A DNA stretch of 15,901 nt from Candidatus Mesolinea sp. (GTDB lineage: Bacteria > Chloroflexota > Anaerolineae > Anaerolineales > Anaerolineaceae), in assembly GCA_003499715.1 (NCBI GenBank), contig DNSH01000020.1:1-15901 (forward strand). The letters are read 5' to 3'. This document shows, piece by piece, positions 1 through 8,341 of the stretch; within the stretch, counting starts at the first letter, position 1, and every line of letters starts with the position of its first letter. Below the pieces are notes generated by a model. The model searched no databases. It had not been told where the DNA came from and was given only the letters and a program-made list of their open reading frames with translations. The position numbers were made by a program, and so were the translations under genes.

Positions 1-372
1 GCCAACCGGTCTTTGCAAGATAACCTCTAAACTGTGAAAAATGTCTAAGGTCTCTGCCACCCGCTCCTCCTGGGCTATGGTGGCTAAAATGGCGGCAATA
101 CGCGCTTCCATCGGGCTGCCCGCATTGATCTCGTTCAGGTGAATGTAAGGACGCAAGCCATTTTCTAACCATAACGCTGAGCGGGTAAGCTCGAAAATAT
201 CTCCGGCTAAAACCAAATCGACCTTGGCAATGTGATTCTTGTGAATAAAGTCTGCAATTTCATTGAAATAGACACGATATACACTGGCAGGTAGGTTGTT
301 ATCAAATTTAACATCCCCCAGCGCATACGAGCTGGCTTCGGCCAAATGCAGGTCAGACATGACAATTAGCAT
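1..372 (-). CDS. Metallophosphoesterase, N-terminal part (runs off the window)
   Basis: This is an open frame of 124 codons with no stop before the window edge, so only the N-terminus is present. It begins MLIVMSDLHLAEA. The D-x-H motif (D7, H9) and the following AGDIFE segment (GD motif) are the first two metal-binding motifs of calcineurin-like phosphoesterases, which use a two-metal centre to hydrolyse phosphomono- or diesters. The later GNH[DE] and histidine motifs lie outside the window, so the substrate cannot be inferred. I chose the ATG at 372 because it places the D-x-H motif right after a short first beta-strand, as is usual in the family. An internal ATG four codons later is possible but would cut into that strand. 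It follows the beta-propeller gene on the same strand after a 95-base gap, so it may be cotranscribed or may have its own promoter there. Confidence 0.85.
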   Translation of the reverse strand, partial: MLIVMSDLHLAEASSYALGDVKFDNNLPASVYRVYFNEIADFIHKNHIAKVDLVLAGDIFELTRSALWLENGLRPYIHLNEINAGSPMEARIAAILATIAQEERVAETLDIFHSLEVILQRPVG

Positions 373-429
373 AGAATTTACCAGCTCAACTATAACACGC
401 CAGTATTAATAAATCAGGCTAAATTCTAT
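371..429. promoter_or_regulatory. 10-bp inverted repeat upstream of the metallophosphoesterase gene
   Basis: ATAGAATTTA at 371-380 and its exact reverse complement TAAATTCTAT at 420-429 are separated by 39 bases. One arm overlaps the metallophosphoesterase start codon. The spacer is AT-rich and holds a weak -10-like TATAGT (minus strand, 394-389). The spacing suggests an operator pair or an RNA structure occluding the start, but neither is shown. There is no T-tract, so it does not read as an intrinsic terminator for the propeller gene. Confidence 0.35.
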
Positions 430-467
430 AGGCAGAGATTAAGCATTGTTAAGAGATTTTGTGGATG

Positions 468-2570
468 TTACTCGCGCTTCCAGAGGAACGCGCCAGCTTC
501 TTTGGAGCCAAAGATAAAGCGGCTGGAGTTCGCTGGGTCAACCAGTGCTGCCTGAAAGCTCCACCGGTTCAGCTCAGATGTTGTAAGCTGCCATACTGTT
601 CCACAATTCGTGCTCGTGTAGGTTACACCTACCCCGCCGGCTGCCATCAAGCACGCATTCTGGGTTGCATAAGCCACCGAAAGCATATTTTTACCTGCAG
701 CTCCGGTGAGGATCCATTGTGCACCGGTGTTATCGCGGATATAAATGCCGTTGCTGGTGGCTGCAAAATAATCATCACCCCGCACTAGCACTTGATTTGT
801 TCGCAGCCCGCTTAACCCTTGGTTGAGATCGCTGAATGATCCGTTTTTATAGCCGCGTATGGCACAGACTCCATTCGCATCACAAGCCGAGACCAGCAAG
901 CGCCCCAGCCCAGCATCCGCTGCTAAGCTGATTACCGAATAACCGCTCAAACCGACATAAGCCCAGCTACCAGCGGAGTAACGCCACAGCCCGCTGCCTG
1001 CCGTTCCCCCATAGAGCGTACCCCCCAGTTTAGTCAGGCTTATCATCGGTGTGCTGCCAGCTTCTATTGCATTTTCTTCATGCCTTCCTGTGAGCAACTG
1101 CTCCAGCTCCTCTTCCGATTCACTTGCACGTTCGAGCACAAATTGCTGGTAGCTCTCCAGATTGCTTGCGCCTGTGATGGGGTTATTAATCCTTGTCCAG
1201 CTTTCCCCACCAGATGTGAAAATGCCTGATGGCGTCAGCGCGTAGAGCGTATTGCCGAGTGCAACCAGCGAGGTCACTTGAAAATCAGTAAGACCGGTAT
1301 TGACCTCCATCCAGCTGCTGCCAAGGTTGCCGGTGCGCATTACGCCGCGGCCATAAACACCAGCATACACTTGTCCCTGTTGCGAAGGTAACACAGCTAA
1401 ACCTGTTATCGAAGCGCTGCTGACCTTCTTCTGACAAGACGCCCAGTTGACGCCGGAATCGGTTGAGCAATACAACCCGCGGTAACTCAAGCTGGCATAC
1501 CAGCGCTGAGGTGAGCCTGGCGCAATAACAAAGTCATACAGAAATTGGCCATTGAGCCCTGCGCTAGTCCAAGAGGCACCATTATTCCCACTCCTGTAAA
1601 GACCGTTTTCATAGGTGCAGGCATACACCGGCCGGTTTGAACCGCCCTCTGGACCCAACACCAACCGGTAAATTTCCACATCAGCGGGCATGCCTGTACT
1701 CACCTGAGACCAATGTGTACCGCTATCTGTGCTGCGGTAAACTCCGGCGCCATGCCATACCCCGCCAAAGAGTAAGGTTGGGTCACTGGGGTTGATCACG
1801 AGCGAGCGTCCGCTCGAGTCGCTAATTCCATGGTTGATGGCAGAGAAACTAACGCCGGCATTGGTGCTTTTATAAAAACCATGCTCGTGGGCTGCCAGGT
1901 AAAGAATATTGCTATTGGCTGGGTCCACATCGATATCGTAGAAGTAATCGCCGCTCCCTAAGTTTTGGCCACTGAAAATCAAGCTCCAACTTTGGCCGGC
2001 ATTTACGCTCTTGTAGACTTCGCCCACTAGAGTGCCTTTCTTTCTGCCAGCGAAATATACTGTGGACGCGTTGTGGGGGTCCACTTCCACGTCATAGACA
2101 ACGAATTCGCCAGATTGACCGCCATTGGCTTCTGCCCAGCTGTTTCCACCATCCGTGCTCTTATAAATACCGCTGTTATACGTCCCGGCATAAAGAATTG
2201 CGCTGTTCTGCGGGTCGATCGCCAAGGATTGGATCAAAGTATTCTCTAATCCATTGATTTTTTGCGTCCAGCTGGTGCCGCCATCACTGCTCTTGAAGAC
2301 ACCCGCACCATAAGTCCCCACGTAGATAATAGAACTATCCTTAGGGTTGACGACGACTGCCGTAAATGTTCCCCCTTCTGGCCCAATCGAATAGGATTGG
2401 ACAGGCGACGGAGGTTTGACCTTGGAAATGATGGGTAGGTAAACTTTGTGGGTGCTTTCGGGCTGCGGGGTTTCTTCCTGAGCTAACGCTGACTGGGGAA
2501 GGGAAAAGAATACGTTCGCTGCGATAAGAATGATAAAACCAAGTGTCAGAGTAATTTTAAAGGCCTTCAT
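468..2570 (-). CDS. Secreted Asp-box (BNR/sortilin-like) beta-propeller protein
   Basis: This 700-residue protein begins at ATG 2570 with a typical Sec signal peptide (residues 1-30, MKAFKITLTLGF... ending SALA-Q). The longer frame starting at 2621 adds 17 residues that spoil the signal peptide, so I rejected it. The mature protein has a short Pro-rich linker containing VYLPIISK (residues 43-50), then repeated Asp-boxes of the S-x-D/N-x-G-x-x-W type (SSDGGTSW, STDGGNSW, SVNAGQSW, STDSGTHW, SGNNGASW, STDSGVNW, STNCGTVW and others). These mark blades of a sortilin/Vps10- or YCF48-like propeller. No sialidase FRIP arginine motif is evident, so an enzymatic role is not supported. Residues about 468-507 form an acidic, probably helical insertion between blades. 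Function is unknown; extracellular binding is the likeliest role. It lies 75 bases downstream of the threonine aldolase gene. Confidence 0.9.
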   Translation of the reverse strand: MKAFKITLTLGFIILIAANVFFSLPQSALAQEETPQPESTHKVYLPIISKVKPPSPVQSYSIGPEGGTFTAVVVNPKDSSIIYVGTYGAGVFKSSDGGTSWTQKINGLENTLIQSLAIDPQNSAILYAGTYNSGIYKSTDGGNSWAEANGGQSGEFVVYDVEVDPHNASTVYFAGRKKGTLVGEVYKSVNAGQSWSLIFSGQNLGSGDYFYDIDVDPANSNILYLAAHEHGFYKSTNAGVSFSAINHGISDSSGRSLVINPSDPTLLFGGVWHGAGVYRSTDSGTHWSQVSTGMPADVEIYRLVLGPEGGSNRPVYACTYENGLYRSGNNGASWTSAGLNGQFLYDFVIAPGSPQRWYASLSYRGLYCSTDSGVNWASCQKKVSSASITGLAVLPSQQGQVYAGVYGRGVMRTGNLGSSWMEVNTGLTDFQVTSLVALGNTLYALTPSGIFTSGGESWTRINNPITGASNLESYQQFVLERASESEEELEQLLTGRHEENAIEAGSTPMISLTKLGGTLYGGTAGSGLWRYSAGSWAYVGLSGYSVISLAADAGLGRLLVSACDANGVCAIRGYKNGSFSDLNQGLSGLRTNQVLVRGDDYFAATSNGIYIRDNTGAQWILTGAAGKNMLSVAYATQNACLMAAGGVGVTYTSTNCGTVWQLTTSELNRWSFQAALVDPANSSRFIFGSKEAGAFLWKRE

Positions 2571-2580
2571 GCTGCCTGCC

Positions 2581-2611
2581 GAGTGCAATATTTCCCCAGA
2601 GTGGTGCACTC
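2581..2611. other. Inverted repeat between threonine aldolase and beta-propeller genes
   Basis: GAGTGCA (2581-2587) and TGCACTC (2605-2611) form a perfect 7-bp stem around 17 bases. The right arm contains a smaller nested palindrome on the minus strand (GAGTGCACCACTC). It sits 10 bases upstream of the propeller start codon and has no U-tract. It could therefore be an operator or an RNA element rather than an intrinsic terminator. No strong sigma-70 promoter is visible in this 75-base gap. Confidence 0.35.
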
Positions 2612-2645
2612 TGCATGCCAACGCCAGCGTGCAAAACCAGCCGAA

Positions 2646-3695
2646 TTAGATCGCGTAGTTCATAACCTTCACAAAGGCTTCGATGCAAGCTGCAACCGCT
2701 TCATCATCTACATCATGATGCGTGACTAAGCGAAATGTGCGCGGGCCAGTATCCCCAATCAGGATGCCCTGCTTTTCCATGGCTTTGACAATTGCAGGTG
2801 CGTCCCAGCGCACATCCGGTTCCAGTGCTATGTAGACCATATTCGTATAGGGCGTGCCCTTATCCAGGCGCAGCCCAGGGACTGTTGCCAGCCCTTCTGC
2901 AAGCTTCTTCGCGCGTCTATGATCTTCAGCTAAGCGCTCGATCATCGTATCCAGCGCCACTAATCCGGCTGCGGCTAGTATGCCGGCTTGGCGCATCCCG
3001 CCGCCGAGCATCTTGCGCAACCGGCGCGCCTTAGCAATGAATTCTCTGCTTCCGCACAGCATTGACCCCACCGGAGCGCACAAGCCCTTACTCAAGCAGA
3101 AGGTAACCGAATCAGCAGATCTTGCAAGCTCTTTTGCAGGCAGATGCAAACTTATGGCCGCATTAAAAATGCGGGCACCATCAATATGCAAAAACAATCC
3201 ATGAGAATGGGCAAACTTCCCAACTTCATCACAATATTTAGCGGTGATTGGCACTCCCCCACAATCATTTTGTGTATTTTCCAGGATGATCATTTTTGAG
3301 ATCGGCTGATGAATATCTTCAGGAGAGCGCAGAGCTTGTTCGAGGTCAGTTAATGCCAAAGTGCCATCAGGCTGGTTAGGGATGGTGTTCATCACCACGC
3401 CGCCCAGGGCTGAAACGCCGCCAGCCTCGTGTAAGAAGGTGTGCCCCTGCTTGCCCATAATGACTTCATCGCCCCGCGCGCAAACTGCCAGCACCGCTAG
3501 TAAGTTCCCCATCGTGCCTGATGTGACAAAAAGCGCTGCTTCCTTGCCCATAAGCTTGGCACTCTTGGCTTCAAGAGTATTTACGGTTGGGTCTTCCCCA
3601 TAAACGTCATCCCCCACCAGGGCACCAGCCATGGCTTGGCGCATAGCTAGTGTGGGATGGGTAACCGTATCGGAACGAAAATCATAAATCTTCAT
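2646..3695 (-). CDS. ltaE: Low-specificity L-threonine aldolase
   Basis: This 349-residue PLP enzyme of fold type I cleaves L-threonine or L-allo-threonine to glycine and acetaldehyde. The sequence shows the family start (FRSDTVTHPT), the cofactor region TSGTMGNLLA, the HTFLHEAGG loop, the HIDGARIFNAA segment with the PLP-nitrogen Asp, and the Schiff-base lysine K203 in FCLSKGLCAPVGS. Length is normal for the family (about 330-350). Its ATG overlaps the stop of the upstream pseudouridine synthase gene in an ATGA arrangement, so translation is probably coupled. It is the last gene of the ileS-lspA-rluD-ltaE operon and so probably lies under the ileS T-box. That is unusual, because threonine is the precursor of isoleucine. 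A related beta-eliminating lyase is the only realistic alternative. Confidence 0.94.
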   Translation of the reverse strand: MKIYDFRSDTVTHPTLAMRQAMAGALVGDDVYGEDPTVNTLEAKSAKLMGKEAALFVTSGTMGNLLAVLAVCARGDEVIMGKQGHTFLHEAGGVSALGGVVMNTIPNQPDGTLALTDLEQALRSPEDIHQPISKMIILENTQNDCGGVPITAKYCDEVGKFAHSHGLFLHIDGARIFNAAISLHLPAKELARSADSVTFCLSKGLCAPVGSMLCGSREFIAKARRLRKMLGGGMRQAGILAAAGLVALDTMIERLAEDHRRAKKLAEGLATVPGLRLDKGTPYTNMVYIALEPDVRWDAPAIVKAMEKQGILIGDTGPRTFRLVTHHDVDDEAVAACIEAFVKVMNYAI

Positions 3696-4624
3696 AGCGC
3701 CTCAATCTGAGAAAGTTCTGTTAGGATATTTTGGAGTTCCGCCGGCAATTTTGCCCGAAATTCAGTCGGGGTTTTCTCACCCGGCAAGGTGATTTTGATG
3801 CTTTCAGCATGCAAGAAAAAGCGGTCGAGCGGCAGCGTAGGCTTGCGGTGCCCATACACCCGATCTCCTGTAACTGGGCAGCCGATAAAAGCTAAGTGAA
3901 CACGGATTTGGTGTGTACGTCCTGTGATGGGGTGCACTTCAAGCAGCTCATGCTCGCGGAAGCTCTGGATAGAGCGGTATTCCGTCACAGCCTTACGCCC
4001 TTCGCCAGCATAGAGCGCAGCCATGCGCTGACGATGTTGAGGAGCGCGACCCACAGGAGCCTCAATGCGTCCGCTGGGTGTAGGGGGATGACCATCCACG
4101 AGGGCTAAATAGATTTTCTCTGTCCGGCGGGACTTAAACTGGCGCACCAGCCAGGTGTAAGCTTCCTGCGTGCGGGCTAAGATGAGCACACCCGAGGTTT
4201 CCTTATCTAACCGATGCACTACGCCCGGGCGTTCTGGGTCGCCCACCTGGCGCATTTCCGGCCAGCGGTAGAGGACAGCATTGACGACCGTTCCCGTGTG
4301 GTGCCCTGCACCGGGGTGCACAATCATGCCCGCGGGTTTATTGATGACGACGATATGCTCATCTTGGTAAATTACCTCTAGCGGGATATTTTCCGCTAGT
4401 AGAGTCTCTTCTTCCGCTTCTGGCAGCTCAACTCGTATGTTTTGCCCTTGCTCCAGCTTGAAAGCTGGTTTGAGCACTATTTCGCCATCCACCCACACTT
4501 TGCCAGCCTCAACAATGCTCTGCAGCTGGGAGCGTGAAAAACCTGCCACTTTTTCTGCCAGGAATTTATCCAAGCGCAGCGGTTCATCTTGTTCGAATAC
4601 AAATTGCTTCACAATACCGTTCAT
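3692..4624 (-). CDS. rluD: RluA/RluD-family rRNA pseudouridine synthase
   Basis: This 310-residue protein has an N-terminal S4 RNA-binding domain (about residues 15-75: RLDKFLAEKVAGFSRSQLQ through the VDGEIVLKP turn). It is followed by the RluA catalytic domain with INKPAGMIVHPGAG and the signature HRLDKETSGV. The catalytic aspartate is D140. GRTHQIRVHLAFIGCPVTGD is the C-terminal family motif. Enzymes of this type convert specific uridines in rRNA (RluD: 23S helix 69) to pseudouridine. The exact target cannot be read from sequence, so the RluD name is by similarity; the lspA-linked copy in Firmicutes is called YlyB. The start ATG overlaps the lspA stop by 4 bases and its stop overlaps the ltaE start by 4 bases. 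Confidence 0.93.
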   Translation of the reverse strand: MNGIVKQFVFEQDEPLRLDKFLAEKVAGFSRSQLQSIVEAGKVWVDGEIVLKPAFKLEQGQNIRVELPEAEEETLLAENIPLEVIYQDEHIVVINKPAGMIVHPGAGHHTGTVVNAVLYRWPEMRQVGDPERPGVVHRLDKETSGVLILARTQEAYTWLVRQFKSRRTEKIYLALVDGHPPTPSGRIEAPVGRAPQHRQRMAALYAGEGRKAVTEYRSIQSFREHELLEVHPITGRTHQIRVHLAFIGCPVTGDRVYGHRKPTLPLDRFFLHAESIKITLPGEKTPTEFRAKLPAELQNILTELSQIEAL

Positions 4625-5136
4625 TGTTGAGCTTGCACGCTATCATCGGATGGTTTCCCAGATGATTGTGCTTTTCTTTCCTCTAAAATCATGCTGATCA
4701 GAAGGAGGATCACACTCACTGTTACACATGAATCCGCCAAGTTAAACACCGGAAATCTGCCGACAGCCACAAAATCGACCACGTAGCCTAAAGTCAGCCG
4801 ATCAATCAGATTACCAATTGATCCGCCAATCATTAGCGCAAGGCAAATCCGTTGAAAAAGATGGCCTTCCGGTAAGGTCTGATAGTAAACCAAAATTGCA
4901 ATAGTAATCGCAACGGTCAGCCCAATAAGGATGGCGTTGCCGCCCTGGAAGATCCCAAACGCAGCCCCAGTATTCACCCAATGCACAATGCGAACAAACT
5001 CCCATGGTGGAAAGACCAACAAAGCCTCGCCTAAGGCTAAGTTTTGCTGCACCAATCGCTTTGTGAGTTGATCTAATGTAATCACCACCAGGGCGATCAG
5101 GACTAACATAAGATTAGACTTGAGTTTTGGTTTCAA
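4621..5136 (-). CDS. lspA: Lipoprotein signal peptidase (signal peptidase II)
   Basis: This is a 171-residue membrane aspartic protease that removes signal peptides from diacylglyceryl-modified prolipoproteins. Four hydrophobic segments fit the family topology. Conserved motifs are VNTGAAFGIF, GNLIDRLTLGYVVDF and FNLADSCVTV. The catalytic dyad is D112 (in GNLIDR) and D135 (in FNLAD). A polar cytoplasmic tail (ERKAQSSGKPSDDSVQAQQ) follows the last helix. The start codon is TTG at 5136-5134. A Shine-Dalgarno stretch (GAGGAAAG) overlaps the ileS stop codon and lies at normal spacing, and no ATG fits upstream of the first helix. It begins 10 bases after ileS, an adjacency common in bacteria. Confidence 0.95.
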   Translation of the reverse strand: MKPKLKSNLMLVLIALVVITLDQLTKRLVQQNLALGEALLVFPPWEFVRIVHWVNTGAAFGIFQGGNAILIGLTVAITIAILVYYQTLPEGHLFQRICLALMIGGSIGNLIDRLTLGYVVDFVAVGRFPVFNLADSCVTVSVILLLISMILEERKAQSSGKPSDDSVQAQQ

Positions 5137-5146
5137 GATGCTTTCC

Positions 5147-8100
5147 TCAATTCACTTTTTGAATCGCGATAGTCAATTGTTCACCATCGAAGCTATCGTT
5201 AGCTGTGATCCACTTTTCCGGGATCTCGCCCACAATCAATTCTACCGCCAGCGTCTCGGATTGAATAAACTCGGCAAAAGCTTGAACCGCTTCGTTCAAG
5301 CGGGGCGTGGCTTGATATGCCAAACGAATGCGATCAGCAAGGTCTAACCCACCATTTTTACGCAGGGTTTGCACGCGGCGTACAAACTCACGCGCTAAGC
5401 TTTCATTGATTAATTCTGGGGAGAGTTCGATATCCATAGCAGCTAAATAAGGACCATCGGAGGCAACTTCGAAGCCGGCGTGGGCAGTGCTATGCACCTC
5501 CACCTCATCGGGTTGTATTTCATAGAATTTTCCATCTACATTTACAACGAGATTAATGCCGTCCAGCAATTTGGCAGCGCTTTCCTGAACAGGTAAATCC
5601 AAAATAGCTTGGCGGATTTTTGGATAAAGTCCCTTATACTTTTGCCCCAACTGCTTAGGCAGAGGGTTGAGGCTGTAGGTTACCGCTTCAGCACTGCCAC
5701 TGAGGACGCGCACCGACTTGACATTGAGTTCATCCATCAGCAGATCTTTGAAGCGCTCGACAATCTCAGCATCCTCCGCTGAACTGACGGCAAATGCAAC
5801 TTCTGCTAATGGTTGGCGTACTTTGATATTGCTCTTCATGCGGGCTGCGTGCCCTAATGATGCTAAGCGCATCACCAACGCCATCTCACGGTTGAGTTGT
5901 TCGTTGATGCTCTGCTCATTAGGTTCGGGCCAATCAGCTAAGTGTACCGAGAGCGGCGCATCTTCATCCACCGATCGCACCAAGTTTTGGTAGAGCTCAT
6001 CAGCCATAAAGGGCATCGCTGGAGCAAGCAGCTTGGCAAGCGTGGTCAATGCTTGATAGAGAGTCTCGTAGGCAGCCGCTTTATTACCATCGGATTCACT
6101 CTTCCAATAACGCCGGCGTGAGCGGCGCAAGTACCAATTGGAAAGCTTATCAACAAAGGCTTCGATTGGTCGAGTGGCGCCCAGAACATCATAGGTCTCA
6201 TAGGCTTGGGTTACTTCGCGCACGAGGACGTTCAGCTCCGAGAGCAGCCAGTAATCTAACTGCATAAATTGGGGCAGCACCTGCTGGTCTGGTTTCCAGG
6301 CATCCAGGTTGGCATAGGTCACAAAGAAAGAGTAGGTGTTCCATAGCGTCAAGCTGAAATTACGCACCACCTCACCAACTTGGTCAGCGTTGAAGCGGCG
6401 CTCGTTGCCTGGTGGCGTGGAGGTATAGAGGTACCAACGCAGGGCATCTGCACCATATTCATCGATTACTTCCCACGGGTCAACCACATTCCCACGGGAT
6501 TTGGACATCTTCTGCCCATCTTTATCCAAAATGATGCCTAAGCTGATCGCATTCTTATAGCAAATACTATCAAACACCAACGCACTAATCGCCAACAAAG
6601 AGTAAAACCAGCCGCGGGTTTGGTCCACACCCTCGCAGATGAAATCAGCTGGGAACTGGCGCTTGAAATCTTCTACATGCTCAAAGGGATAGTGCCACTG
6701 CGCCACGGGCATCGCGCCAGAGTCGAACCACACGTCAATGAGCTCCTTGACCCGCCGCATGGTGCCCGCATGGCACTCTGGGCAGGAAAATTGAATTTCA
6801 TCGATAAATGGTCGATGCAAATCCATACCGCTTAAGTCCTGGTTAGCAAGATCACTCAGCTCTGCTACCGAGCCGACGCAAAGCTGCTTGTGGCATTGAT
6901 CACACTCCCACACTGGCAGCGGAGTGCCCCAATAACGATTCCGCCCTAAAGCCCAATCAATATTGTTTTCCAGCCAGTTGCCAAAGCGCCCGTTCTTGAT
7001 ATGTTCCGGGATCCATTTTATTTCCTGGTTCAATGCAACTAAACGGTCTTTGATTTGGCTGGTGCGGATGAACCAAGTAGGACGAGCCATATACAACAGG
7101 GGTGTGTTGCAGCGCCAGCAGAAAGGATAGGAGTGAGTGTAGGTTTCCACCTTGAAGAGCAAACCGCGCTGGGCTAACTCCTCGATAATGCGGGGATCAG
7201 CATCTTTCACGAACATGCCAGACCAATTTGTTACCTCGCGGATGAACTTGCCTTCGTCATTGATGGTCATCAAGACAGGCAGGTCATATTCCTTTGCCAC
7301 CTCCATATCATCGGCACCAAAAGCTGGGGCGATATGCACTAAGCCGGTGCCATCACTCGTCGTAACATAATCGGCATTGACCACATAATGGGCAGGTTTA
7401 TCGGTAGGCAAAAATGTGAAAAGTGGCGCATAGCGTTTGCCTTTGAGCGCTTTGCCCTTATACGTTTTGAGAATTTTGACCGGAATATCTCCGAAAACCC
7501 TCTCCACGAGTTCTTTAGCTAAAATCAGGCGCTCATTATTTAGCCCGTCCGCCCGGGTAATTAATGCGTATTCTACATCGGGGTGGGCAGCCACGGCTAC
7601 ATTTCCGGGAAGGGTCCAAGGCGTCGTCGTCCAGACGAGCAAGTAAGTGTTGGGCTCATCCACTAACGGGAAGCGCACAAACACCGATGGATCCTCGGTA
7701 TCGGCGTACCCCTGAGCAACTTCATGATCCGAAAGGGGTGTACCGCAACGGGGGCAATAAGGCACCACCTTATATCCCTGATAAAGCAGCCCTTTATCCC
7801 AGATTGACTTGAGCAGCCACCAGACTGACTCGATATATTCGTTCCGGTAAGTGACATAAGCACGCTCAAAATCAACCCAATAGGCGATCCGTTGGGTGAG
7901 TTTTTCCCAATCCAGGATCCGCTCGAAAGCAGATTCGCGGCACAAAGCGTTGAATTTTTCGATGCCAAAGCTTTCGATTTCAGCTTTGTTCGTAAAACCT
8001 AAGCGTTTTTCCACCTCAATCTCGACGGGCAAGCCATGGGTATCCCAACCCCCGCGCCTATCGACGTAAAAGCCCCGCATGGTCTTATAGCGTGGGAACA

Positions 8101-8299
8101 TATCCTTGAAAGCGCGCGCCAAAACATGATGAATACCGGGCTTACCATTTGCCGTTGGGGGACCTTCATAGATCACATAAGGCGGACGATCTTTGCGCTC
8201 ATCAGAAGATTTCTTGAAGATGTCATTCGCATTCCAAAAGCGTAGAATGCCTTCTTCCATAACGTTTAGATTTAGCTTTGGCGATACTGGTTTGAACAT
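5147..8299 (-). CDS. ileS: Isoleucyl-tRNA synthetase, IleRS2 type with GIHH active-site motif
   Basis: This 1050-residue class I synthetase charges tRNA-Ile. The Rossmann core begins GPPTANGKPGIHH, where the usual H-x-G-H is replaced by G55-I-H57-H58. KMSKS is at residues 597-601 (KMSKSRGN). The editing (CP1) domain is intact, with WTTTPWTLPGN and GTGLVHIAPAFGADD. Cysteine pairs CPRCGT, CWRCNT and CDQC...CPEC are zinc-site candidates typical of the long form. The C-terminus lacks the IleRS1 zinc finger and ends in the IleRS2-type domain. Together with the length and Thermus-like sequence this supports IleRS2, the form with low mupirocin sensitivity. ATG 8299 has a good GGAGG site 5 bases upstream. 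It is the first gene of the operon and is controlled by the T-box in its leader. Confidence 0.97.
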   Translation of the reverse strand: MFKPVSPKLNLNVMEEGILRFWNANDIFKKSSDERKDRPPYVIYEGPPTANGKPGIHHVLARAFKDMFPRYKTMRGFYVDRRGGWDTHGLPVEIEVEKRLGFTNKAEIESFGIEKFNALCRESAFERILDWEKLTQRIAYWVDFERAYVTYRNEYIESVWWLLKSIWDKGLLYQGYKVVPYCPRCGTPLSDHEVAQGYADTEDPSVFVRFPLVDEPNTYLLVWTTTPWTLPGNVAVAAHPDVEYALITRADGLNNERLILAKELVERVFGDIPVKILKTYKGKALKGKRYAPLFTFLPTDKPAHYVVNADYVTTSDGTGLVHIAPAFGADDMEVAKEYDLPVLMTINDEGKFIREVTNWSGMFVKDADPRIIEELAQRGLLFKVETYTHSYPFCWRCNTPLLYMARPTWFIRTSQIKDRLVALNQEIKWIPEHIKNGRFGNWLENNIDWALGRNRYWGTPLPVWECDQCHKQLCVGSVAELSDLANQDLSGMDLHRPFIDEIQFSCPECHAGTMRRVKELIDVWFDSGAMPVAQWHYPFEHVEDFKRQFPADFICEGVDQTRGWFYSLLAISALVFDSICYKNAISLGIILDKDGQKMSKSRGNVVDPWEVIDEYGADALRWYLYTSTPPGNERRFNADQVGEVVRNFSLTLWNTYSFFVTYANLDAWKPDQQVLPQFMQLDYWLLSELNVLVREVTQAYETYDVLGATRPIEAFVDKLSNWYLRRSRRRYWKSESDGNKAAAYETLYQALTTLAKLLAPAMPFMADELYQNLVRSVDEDAPLSVHLADWPEPNEQSINEQLNREMALVMRLASLGHAARMKSNIKVRQPLAEVAFAVSSAEDAEIVERFKDLLMDELNVKSVRVLSGSAEAVTYSLNPLPKQLGQKYKGLYPKIRQAILDLPVQESAAKLLDGINLVVNVDGKFYEIQPDEVEVHSTAHAGFEVASDGPYLAAMDIELSPELINESLAREFVRRVQTLRKNGGLDLADRIRLAYQATPRLNEAVQAFAEFIQSETLAVELIVGEIPEKWITANDSFDGEQLTIAIQKVN

Positions 8300-8310
8300 A
8301 AAACCTCCAA

Positions 8311-8341
8311 TAAAAAACTCGTCCCAAATTCAGGGACGAGT
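8311..8341 (-). terminator. Intrinsic terminator of the ileS T-box leader
   Basis: A perfect 9-bp stem (ACTCGTCCC with GGGACGAGT, 8341-8333 and 8325-8317 on the minus strand) has a 7-base loop and is followed directly by a run of T residues. It lies just after the T-box sequence and about 15 bases before the ileS start codon. This is the alternative fold to the antiterminator in transcription-attenuating T-boxes. The Shine-Dalgarno GGAGG lies beyond the T-run, which argues for control of transcription rather than translation. Confidence 0.93.

Noticed and set aside
459..788. 109-residue plus-strand open frame
   Set aside because: It lies antisense within the propeller gene, has no recognisable family and no good ribosome site; it is a shadow frame.
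468..2570. Sialidase or other BNR-repeat glycosidase
   Set aside because: Asp-boxes are present, but I see no FRIP motif and no arginine-triad context; Asp-boxes also occur in many non-enzymatic propellers.
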